NCBI RefSeq assembly: GCF_036711975.1
Contig: NC_091971.1
Coordinates: forward strand, 19,289,501 to 19,353,500
Length of the DNA stretch: 64,000 nt
DNA from: Onthophagus taurus
Taxonomy: Eukaryota; Arthropoda; Insecta; Coleoptera; Scarabaeidae
Direction of reading: 5' to 3'
The position numbers and the translations under genes are program-made. Shown one piece after another: positions 36,101 to 45,500 of the stretch (the first letter of the stretch is position 1; each line of letters starts with the position of its first letter). The notes beneath the pieces were generated by a model. That model did not search any database. It saw nothing but the letters and a program-made list of their open reading frames with translations, and was not told the origin of the DNA.

Positions 36101-37604
36101 ATTAGTTTAAGGACTGTATTTTCACGTTATCTACGTTTTTCGATTTGTGTTTGGAAACTTGTCGCTTGGTATGCGGTTTGTACTTTTTTTAAGTCTTTAC
36201 AAACTGCATTCTTTCTTAATGAGGTTATGTTCTATGTAATTGATAAAAAAAGTAAATGAATAAAACCGAATAATTTAAACAATTTATGATGAAATTAAAA
36301 AAGAATAATTAAAATACATTAAAAACATTTTTGTTATAATTTTATAACATAACCTCAATTAACTGTCAAATTTTTAAAACTAACCTCAAAATTTTTATAA
36401 TATGTTCTATATAAATGAAATAAAAATGTAAATAAATAAAACCGAGTAATTTAAACAATTTATGATGAAATTAAAAAAGAATAATTAAAATACATTAAAA
36501 AAAATTTTTTTTTTTTTAAATAATTTTGTAACATAACCTCAATTAACTGTCAAATTTTTAAAACTAACCACAAAATTTTTATAATATGTTCTATGTAATT
36601 GAAATAAAAATTTTAATAAATAAAACCGGGTAATTTAAACAATTTATGATGAAATTAAAAAAGAATGATTAAAATAAAAAAAAATTTTTTTTTTAAATAA
36701 ATAATTTTATAACATAACCTCAATTAACTGTCAAATTTTTAAAACTATCCTCAAAATTTTTGCATAACCACAATTTATGTTAAATTTACTTGCCTTTATC
36801 AATAATTTTTGAAACTGTAGCGGGAAATTTTCTAGCATCATTCCAAGAAGCCATACAACGTTCACCAACGTCAAACCCATCAGAGGATGTTTTTTTTTCA
36901 TCCAAATTAGACACAGCACGTAAACCTGAACTACTCATACAAATCCATTCATCGTATTTATTTGAATATTTATCAAAATGCACCAGCACTTCATTTTCTT
37001 GATAATCAACTTCGAGAATTACAGCTGGACACCAAGTTTGATTAAAATCTAAAGCTTCAATTTTAGTGTTTGGTGTAAAAGTTAATGGGCCAGTTGCTGT
37101 ATCGATAGTTTTAACTTTTTGCTCAATAGTGGTTGATTGATTTGTAGAATTTCCTTCCCTCTTCAAGTTCATTTTAGATGGACTTCTTACTTTAATTGTA
37201 CTTTGAATTGTTTCTATAATGGTATTTTCACTGTTTGACTCCTCGTCTTTTTGATTTTGTGATATTACAAGTTCCGATTCGCCCTCCTCAAGTTTCACTT
37301 CAGGTTCAATCGATTGATTTGGTTCCGATTTGATTTTAACACTACTCCAAGGGAATACACTCGGTAGTACACCCTGTTTCAACATATACTTCTTCCCTTT
37401 AAAATTACAGAAATCAGCACTAAGGAAATGCCTCGAACAGATATAGATCACTTTCATTAGCTTCTTGTCTTCCGGAATTTTACAGAGTGACATCCATTTG
37501 GGGCGAATGTCCGGGTGCATTGGGATCTTGTGAAACGTAACACCGCGGTCTTTTTCGCAGGTTGAATCTGACATGCATACCGATATTGCACATTTCCTAC
37601 CCAT
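27195..37604 (-). CDS. MBD-R2: MBD-R2/PHF20-like chromatin protein (NSL complex)
   Basis: Six exons on the - strand: 37604-36794, 35997-35724, 35607-35440, 29135-28915, 28841-27737, 27675-27195. All phases agree, giving 1019 residues. In order: THAP zinc finger (residues 1-85; MGRKCAISVCMSDS, HKIPMHPDIRPKW), two Tudor-like modules (about 173-290), an MBD-like domain across exons 3-4 (about 389-438; GKWDTVILNPEGRRFRLR), a C2H2 finger (about 510-536; CPIEGCGKNF), a PHD finger (about 744-790; CTCGITEEDG, CLCWQHAYC) and a helical C-terminus. This order is that of Drosophila MBD-R2. In that family the protein is a subunit of the NSL complex with the MOF acetyltransferase at housekeeping promoters. 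The first intron uses a GC donor. The 6.3-kb third intron is filled with transposons. ATG 37604 starts the THAP domain, so the start is secure. Confidence 0.94.
29200..29830 (+). mobile_element. LINE 3' fragment
   Basis: The + strand near 29580-29800 reads WVGHVIRIEEERIPKQVMGR-like and then a basic tail (RMQEVRPREW..., AAVERDI). These are the closing residues of endonuclease-reverse transcriptase LINEs (WxGHVxRM...RxPK). Upstream 29221-29560 carries broken RT pieces. It lies antisense to MBD-R2 in its large intron. Confidence 0.6.
29831..31776. other. Unrecognised MBD-R2 intron sequence
   Basis: Short frames only. The T-rich + strand ones (30470-30676) look like chance. I see no domain, long repeat or terminal repeats here. 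Confidence 0.35.
31777..32139. mobile_element. MITE-like element with ~42-bp perfect inverted ends
   Basis: AAATATTAAAATAATAAACA at 31777 continues for about 42 bases identical to the complement of 32098-32139. The interior is AT-rich and non-coding. Near the right end is GCTGAAGATGACTAAGTAAA followed by AGTCGAAACCGGTT, a motif I associate with Penelope-like 3' regions, so the origin could be a truncated retroelement and not a DNA transposon. Confidence 0.6.
32283..32327. repeat. Perfect 20-bp-arm hairpin
   Basis: The 20-base arms 32283-32302 and 32308-32327 are exact reverse complements around a 5-base loop (TGATC). It sits in the MBD-R2 intron just left of the piggyBac remnant. Confidence 0.8.
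32466..34120 (-). mobile_element. piggyBac-like element remnant
   Basis: The left end near 32466 reads TTTAGCCCTTTGCGGTCC, close to the TTAACCCTTTGC... ends of piggyBac-like elements. Transposase pieces on the - strand run from an acidic N-terminus (34013-33825: SEIESGEESEDIINI) to a middle part (33700-33452: MGLMPLHDIKDYWSKRF, FLQILWTMHLETM). Next is KIVVDKSIVGFKGRISIKTY near 33430, then a downstream piece (33141-32947: IGETIAYRKHGILLLSWRDK). Stops interrupt it. It is in the MBD-R2 intron, same orientation as the gene. Confidence 0.75.
34121..35439. other. Unrecognised MBD-R2 intron sequence
   Basis: No family recognised. A short - strand frame (34891-34694) and eroded sequence to 35200 may be old transposon, but I cannot name it. 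Confidence 0.3.
36255..36770. repeat. Three tandem ~180-bp repeats in the first MBD-R2 intron
   Basis: The landmark TAATTTAAAC recurs at 36271, 36447 and 36631. Each unit also has ATGATGAAATTAAAAAAGAA, a poly-T run and TAACATAACCTCAATTAACT. Spacing is 176 and 184 bases, the difference being homopolymer length. Very AT-rich. Confidence 0.85.
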
Positions 37605-38032
37605 TTTTAATGTGATAAAACGAATTCAAGATCATTAAATGAATTAATTGAGATTTCTTCTAGAAAACCGGCAACGACGCAATAGAAACTGTCAAAACAC
37701 TACAAAACAAAGTGAAGTTGGATATTAATATTTTTCTTGTTTAATTAAATTATTAATTATTAGATATATTTAAATATTACCAAATATTTATCATTAATTT
37801 GTGCTAAATAATTTATAATAAATATTTTTAATTATTTATTTATTATTAATTATCTACATAGTAACTAGAGTTAAGTTGGTGATGCTGTTTTCACTAGATT
37901 TAAAGGAACGCACTTCACACCGAACGAAATTATTTCTTTCCTCCACAAACACCAACACGTGTGCTTGTTCTCAACTGAGCTAAGGTCCATTTAGGCGACT
38001 TGCACAAACAAGTTAATAAATAAAAGTAAGAA
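37605..38032. promoter_or_regulatory. Divergent promoter region of MBD-R2 and RpLP1
   Basis: Only 428 bp separate the MBD-R2 ATG (- strand) and the RpLP1 ATG (+ strand). A pyrimidine stretch TTATTTCTTTCCTCCAC (about 37930-37946) resembles the polypyrimidine initiator used by ribosomal protein genes and would give a 5' UTR of about 90 bases. A core promoter for MBD-R2 was not identified. Confidence 0.45.
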
Positions 38033-38516
38033 ATGGCCAGCAACAACGAATTAGCTTGTGTTTACGCCTCTTTAATTTTGGCTGACGACGATGTAGCAAT
38101 TACGGTAAGTAAAATAACAACCTAACCTCAAAACCGTTTACAAATCTCTTCATATTTTTTTAATCCTGCTTTATAAATCCATTCTAATCAAATTTCTTAG
38201 ATCCTTCAAAACTTATTTATCAACTAAAATAATTATTTTTATTCGAATTTAGGGTGAGAAGATCCAAACCATCCTTAAAGCCGCCAATGTTGACATTGAG
38301 CCATATTGGCCCGGGCTTTTTGCCAAAGCTCTTGAGGGTGTTAATATTAAAGATATGATCACTAACATTGGCTCAGGAGTTGGCTCTGGACCAGCTGCTT
38401 CAGCCCCAGCTGCAGCCGCTGCCGCTCCAGCTGCTGCTGCTCCTGTTGAAGAAAAGAAGAAGGAAGAGGAACCCGAAGAGTCAGATGATGACATGGGTCT
38501 TGGTCTTTTCGACTAG
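38033..38516 (+). CDS. RpLP1: 60S acidic ribosomal protein P1
   Basis: Two exons, 38033-38104 and 38253-38516, encode 112 residues, the usual length for P1. The N-terminal half ([19 protein letters not shown], then [20 protein letters not shown]) is the helical dimerisation domain. An alanine-rich hinge follows, then the acidic tail ending [13 protein letters not shown], the signature of stalk P-proteins. P1 pairs with P2 on uL10 (P0) to form the ribosomal stalk that recruits GTPase translation factors in the cytoplasm. The single 148-bp intron is phase 0. Head-to-head with MBD-R2 and about 1 kb upstream of KAP3 on the same strand. Certain. Confidence 0.98.
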
Positions 38517-39513
38517 TTTGATTAAGTTTAAGACTTAAGTTATAAGAGTTTTGACTTAAAATACATTTTATATAAAGATAAATGAGTTGTCTTTTTATTC
38601 CCTCCTCTAAATTAATTAAATAGATTAAGTAATGTTAATATGAAGGTTTTTTCTTTGTTGTAATGCTATGTTGCTGTTATTTTCATTAAATTAACATATT
38701 TGTTGATAAAACTCCTTTCCATGTGACTCTTAAGATGGCTGAACCTAAATTTTAATGTTTTTAGTATCTCTTAATTATTGTTCAACGCTAAATTGTTAGA
38801 TTGATTGTTACTTTTAGTGTTAGCTCCAGTTTTAGTTGTTCTTCCACGTTAGATAGCTATATATTACATTGAACTGAAGGTAGAACTAACACTAGATAGA
38901 TCTAGAACTAATTTTTAGACACATTTGGGTTGGGTTCCTATACCTGAACGTTTCTAGGTCCAGTCTTAGTTCTTTTAAGTATTTTTAATTGTTATTCAGC
39001 GCTAAATTGTTGTATACTAAGCTTAATATGTATATTAAGCACTAGACTCTATATAGAGCACTACAGTGTGACATCACAGAACAGTAGTATAGTGTGACAT
39101 GTTGTGATGTATGGGTCCGATAGTGACGTCATTTTCCGAATTATAAAAGAACAAATATGTAGCATTTCTTGTAGATTCTACCATTTCTGATTAAAACATT
39201 AATTCTTATTAAAAATATTAAGATTTAAATTAAAAATGAGGTTATAACAGGTTTATTGATTATATTCATAGCGGTCGATAAAAAAGGTGACCGACCTGTC
39301 ACTTAATCACAAATGTCAATAAATCGACCAAACCAAACAACAAAATGTTGGAAAACGTCTCGAATTCGAAATAAATAGTAAAAAAAAGGAAACGATGTGG
39401 TGTACAGATAACGTTGCATGTTATTGGTAATAATCAATGTACTAACTGTGGTATTAAGTATTATTTTAGTGGTAGCCTACATTATTTATATTAGCATTAA
39501 ACTGTTACAAAGG
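38517..39513 (+). other. RpLP1 3' UTR, eroded family A repeat, KAP3 upstream region
   Basis: Near 38815-39000 an eroded copy of the CTAG-rich palindromic family is seen (CACTAGATAGATCTAGAACT, then CGTTTCTAGGTCCAG). A 22-base palindrome, AAGCTTAATATGTATATTAAGC-like, lies near 39030 and recurs near 42020. The KAP3 promoter must lie in the last few hundred bases; no core element was picked out. Confidence 0.5.
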
Positions 39514-42500
39514 ATGGATCCTGAAGACGCAAAGTTTATGAGAACGTATTGTTATATCCCCCTTAAGTTAACTTTTTTGGTTAATTTTTAACTATTTTTA
39601 GTGATCGCAAACCCGGAACTTTAGATGTACACCCTACATTAAACGCCCTCATATTGAATTATGATTTGGAAGTGCAGATTTTAGGAAACAATGAAAGTGT
39701 TTTGTATGGAGAAAAAATGGTATTAAAATTTAACGTCTTTTTGAAACCTTTTTGTTTAATTTAAACTTTTAGGCCATGAAAAAAATTATTGAACTCCCTT
39801 TATTGAATTCAAGAACAGATTGCACAGCCTTGGCTAAAGAAGTACTCTCTCAATGCGACCTTTTACACCCTTCAAGGCTTGTGGAAGTTGAACAAACCAT
39901 CTATTATTTAAAAAAACGCAAAGGATCATCTTCTGGAAATACAAAAGATGCTGACATTGCAAATAAAAACATGGCTAATATCGATGAAAACGCAAATATT
40001 AATTGTTTAAATGAATATGTGGAGTTACTTTATGAGGGTATCTCAGATAAGGTTAGGGCTTCACATCTAATACTTATATTGGCTCGAGACCCTGAAAATT
40101 TAGAATCTCTATCGCGAAATGAAACATTCCTAAGTGCTTTAGCTAGAGTTTTACGTGAAGATTGGAAAAAGAGTATTGTCTTAAGCACAAATTTAATTTT
40201 TATTTTTTTTTGTTTTTCAACTTACTCAACATTCCATCATGTTGTATTACATTACAAGGTATGAATAAAAAAATACCTCAATTTGTAAGAAAAAGAATCC
40301 CTTTTTAGGTTATAAAAAATAATTTTATATTTTTAGATTGGCTCTTTGTGTATGGACATTATAGATTTCGAATTAGGTCGTTACGACGACTGGAAATCTG
40401 AATTAGATGGCGGACAAAAACCTCAAATTGACTCTCCAAACGTAAAACGTAGCTGCCCCAATAGTGCAAGTATGACTGAAATACCCCGCAGTCGAATTCC
40501 AGAACCAGTTCGACCAAAATCTGGTAATTTTACTGAAGTTAATGTAAAAACAACAACGGTCGTTATGGATGGAAGCGTTTATGAGGATTTATCAAATTCC
40601 ACTGAAAGCATAATCGATAAAAAACAACTCTCAGAAGCAGAAAAAATTAAACGATATAGAACATTAATAAGAAAACAAGAACAATTACTTCGAGTCGCGT
40701 TTTATTTATTATTAAATATAGCTGAAGATGAAAATGTTGAAGAGAAAATGACAAGAAAAAATATTGTTGGGTTATTAGCGAAAGCTTTGGATCGAGAACA
40801 TGAGGAATTATTGATTATTGTCGTTTCGTTTTTGAAGAAGTTGTCAATTATGCAAGCGAATAAGGACGTAATGGCCGATTTGAACGTTATTGAGAAATTA
40901 CCGCGACATTTACAATCGAATAACGCTGATTTAGTACATTTATCGTTAAAATTGCTTTTTAATTTAAGTTTTGATGGGGATTTGAGATCAAAAATGATTA
41001 AAATTGGGTTGTTACCTAAATTGGTCAGTTTATTAAGTAAGATTTTATTACATTTTTATATCATTAAAATTAACATCCTTTTCTTTCACAGCTGATGATC
41101 GACATCAAACAATTGTTTTAAAACTTCTTTATCATTTAAGTTATGATGAAGATGTTAAAGTACAATTTACCTACACAGACTGTATATCATTGGTAAGAAT
41201 TATTGTTATTATGTTTCTTTGACACTTCTTAAGTTATTTAAATGAAACGAAGTTGAAAACGTCTTCAGGTAACATGTCAAAGATTAAAAAATGAAAATGT
41301 TGAAACACAACATTATGATGTATAACAATCACAACAAATTAAAAATTAAATTAGTATATTAAAAAACAAGTTTCATAAGACACGCTTGAAGTGCACGAAT
41401 TTAAATTGAAAAACGAGTGGCGAAGCCACGAGTTTTTTAATGAATGAGTGTTTTAAGTCTTATGAAACGTGTTTTTATGCTATTTTTTGTAATTCGCGGT
41501 TTTATCCTTTTTTTTTCAAAAAAATAGTATAAATTTTGACAATGTAGGGAAATAGGTATGTAGCAGTTGGTAACACCGTAACACTTGAAAATAGAAATTT
41601 GAATTGACAATTAGAAACTGTCAAAACACAAAATATATTCACCTGACAAAAATGTTTCATGTACACCTTCCAAAATAAGAGAAATTGCTCAGAGTTCAAT
41701 GTCCTCATCATTGTGGACCTTGTATTTGATGCTAAGAACGTGTTTAAACATCCATAGACAAACATTGTCACATTGACAACTAAAAAAATTAATGACCCAA
41801 TGTCACCAACTTGAACTGGTTCCATAAAATGTTACTAAAATCTCATTACAGCATCGGATGCTGTAAGGAGTCTCATTACAGCACCCGTTTGAGTACTGTT
41901 ATAGCTTCCATTACCATAGCGAATTACAAAAAATTATTAACAATACACAAACTCATGAACTCAGGTGTCTTTGAATTTATAGATAAAGCCAAATGATTCT
42001 AGGTCTAGTGTTAGTTCTAACGCTTAATATACATATTAAGCTTATTGTTCCACTATCTAGCCCTGAATTGCGATTAAAACTAGACCTAACACTAGATCTA
42101 GAACTAAAAACATTCGGGTTTAGCCGCCTTGAGAGACGCACAGCTAAAGCTGAATATTTCTAGTTCTAGATCTAATGTTCGTTCTAGTGACAGTGCTAGG
42201 CAGCGCTAGTTAGCACTACATATCGCTATCTTGTTTATTTTTATTGAACTAAAACCAGAACTAACAGATTTAGCCGTCTTTAAAGACGCACAACTAAACC
42301 GGAATGGTTCTAGTTCTAGGTCTAACGTTAGTTCTAATGCTAATGTTAGATCTACAGCCGGTAGTTTATTTGTTGAGCCAAATTTCCCAGAAGACCACTA
42401 TGTCAGATTCTTAGAATTCGTAACATTCACATCCGCAAGTTATTGGCGGAGGTACAATTTACGGAATTTACGTAAAGGTACGTTTTCCTCCATGGTCGCC

Positions 42501-45500
42501 GGTCGTTGACGACTGCGACTAATTGTAAGTAGCGGCGACTATTTCGCAAGTATATATGCAACGTTTTTTAAATCTGTATGTTTTCCTCACGACGAATTAG
42601 GCGCTTTTCGCCTGGCGACTAGTAGCCTATCTGCTTCAGGAGCATACAAGCGAATTGTTCGCTGCGAATTTAGGTAGACTTTATAAAACAGTAGGTATTT
42701 TTAACTCAGTTCATCAATACGTTAAAAGTATGGAAGATTTTTCTAGTACCGATGATGAACAACTTATTCTTTTAATTTCGAATTATCCGGAGATTTATGA
42801 TCCGAAAAACGAAAGATATAAATTTCAGATGGAAAAAGAATCTGTTTGGAAAAGAATTGCGGAAGATTGAAATAAAAGTGGTATGTTTTTAAGAACTTTA
42901 ATTTATTTTTTTGTTAGTAAATTAACGAATAGTACAAGAAAATAGGCTATTGTTAAACTTTGTTTTCTTGCCAGATTATGGCACCTTCGTTTGCAAAATA
43001 ATCTGCAAATCTGCTACGTACTTGAAAACCTTCGGCGCAAGCAAATCCGCCTGTTTCTTTAATAGGAATCATATTTTCAGGAGGAAGTGGAAAAAGGTTT
43101 TCCTCTAAATTCATTTGTCTCGGATTGTTAAGTGTGCATTCGTTACGCACCATATTATGTATACAACAGCAAGCAAGAATAATTAGATCAAGTGCTAGAT
43201 TTTACATTATTAGGAGAAAAAAAAAATTGGAAATACATGGCAAAGTATACCAAAAGCGTTTTCTGTTACTCTTCTAGTCCGAGACATTCTGTAATTAAAA
43301 ACTGCTTTCTTTTTGTGATCTAAAACTTGCTTTTTTGGGTAAGATTTAATGACATATTTGTCAATTGGATCCTTCATACGGTTGTACGGTTTTGTTACAA
43401 GATCATCTTGGATGAGTTCCAATATATAATGAAATTGATGGCGTGCGATTCGAAAAAACTCTTTAAATCTTGTTTCATTGTCTTTTAAATACTGGTTTAC
43501 TAATATTGATTGAAATCCTTCCAATTTTCTCCGCTGAAATATGGATGATATTTTTTTCCTTCACTTTCCAAAACTAAAGAAAGAAGTAAATTTTCCCCTT
43601 CTTCTTGATAATTTAACAACATTAAAATCAAATTTCTTTGGCGTACGTTCATCTTTATAAGTGTTGTCTCGAGTCTGGGAAAATACACAATATACAGAGT
43701 GATTCTCAACCTATACGCATAAACTTAGGGATTTATTCCTCATGACTAATAATGGCTAATAGATGAAAAAGATTGTAGTAAACGTTTTTTTTTTCCTAAA
43801 TATCATATACAGGGTGGTTCAGTTTTTAATCGGGAAACTTTACTAGGATGTAGTACTTGCCAAAATAACACAAATTTTTTATATAAACATAGGGTCGCAA
43901 TTCTTTTGTTTTCGAGCTATGAGCGATCAAACTTGAGAAAAAAATTTACATTTTGTTTTGTATTTCGGCTGCAAGTAAACCGTAGAATTTGAAACTTTGT
44001 ACGTATGTACTACTGGTTAAGAACTTATTTTCAACCATACCTTAAACTTCCCCAGCGCCCTCTTAGGGGATGAAATTCACTACCCCCTTGTTTTTTTTAT
44101 AACAACTTTTTAACGCTATGGAATATGAACATAAAAAAATATGGGTTGTAAAGCTCACTCTTTAGTTTTACTTTTTTGTCTCTTTAGTATTTTCCTTAAA
44201 GTTAATAGTTTCCGTGTAAAAAAATAAAATATCGTGCCATGCACTGCTATGTGCCGCCATGTTTAGCCAAAATTATTCTAAAAGTTTGCTCTGAGAACTT
44301 GTAAGTTTCATTTACAGTGAATCCTCATAATTATTGCTGGTTATTAATAATTTTTGACGGTTATTAAGCCAGAGTATCAATTTTTTAATATTGTTTAAAA
44401 CAACGCAATTTGTTCAGACAGACATTAATCTTATTTATGGTTTTTCTTATGAAAATCACAATTAATTGGTGTTATTTAGTTAGTACTAGATCCTAGTAAG
44501 TGCACAACTTCCATAGCCACCTATAAAGAAAATTTTTTTTTAATAATAGCAACGCTTTACAGTACAATGTAGCATATTTTATTTTTTTACGTTAAAACTA
44601 TTATTTTTAAGGAAAAATCTAAAGAGAGAAAAAAGTACTAGTAATGAATAAGCTTTACAACCCATATTTTTCTTTGTTAATATTCCATGGCGTTAAGAAG
44701 TTGTTATAAAAAAATCAAAGGAGCTGTGAATTTCATCTCCTTAGAGGGCGCTAGGGAAGTTTAAGGTATGGTTGAAAATAAGATATTAACCAGTAGTACA
44801 TACATACCAAATTTCAAATTCTATGGTTTACTCATACCCGAAATAAAAGATAAAATGTAAATTTTTGGCTCAACTTTGACAGCTCATAGCTCGAAAACAG
44901 AAGAGTTGCGACCCTATGTTTATATAAAAAACTTGTTTATTTTGGCAGGTACTACGTCCTAGTAAAGTTTCCCGATTAAAAACTGAACCACCCTGTATAT
45001 GCGGCGACATCTAGGTAAGGTGTCTGGCCATCTCAATCGCCCGACCTCAATCCTCTTGATTTTTATTTTTGGGTTCAATTTGGGTTTACTGAGCAAGGAT
45101 TGCAAAATTAGATACAAACTGCTGCCGAAATAATCCGCCAATACCCTGGTTTAGACCGCGCTATCATATCATCTCCAAAGCGTACAGTCTTTGCTTCCAG
45201 AAATCATCTTACACAGCAAGACCAAACTATCTCATCTGTTTAGAACAGATACCACCATACTTATTTCATCTTCTGCAAAAAAATGTTTATACACATTTGA
45301 GTGTGTCGTTTGCTCACGTCTTTCTGATTGCAAGAGTTGCCTACACAAATTTTATCAGACAGCCTTTCTCTGTTTCGTTGTTCTAACTAAAACGTTCGAC
45401 AAAGTAAGGATAAAAGAGTTAGAACAGGGTAAACATTACAAAGTATGTAATGTAAACTGTGGTTACACTATGAATGATTACAAAATCAAGATTGTGCTAT

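Larger units (their letters stand above)
41193..42475 (+). other. Left part of the KAP3 large intron with hairpin and family A repeats
   Basis: Contains a roughly 100-bp inverted element (about 41370-41470) and a family A block (41997-42355). 41470-41996 shows nothing recognisable. Confidence 0.5.

Noticed and set aside
38249..38494. A - strand frame with a run of Ala/Gly/Ser
   Set aside because: Antisense of the RpLP1 acidic and alanine-rich C-terminus.
42231..42509. A 92-codon + strand frame
   Set aside because: Crosses the family A repeat and the Harbinger terminus; no independent support.
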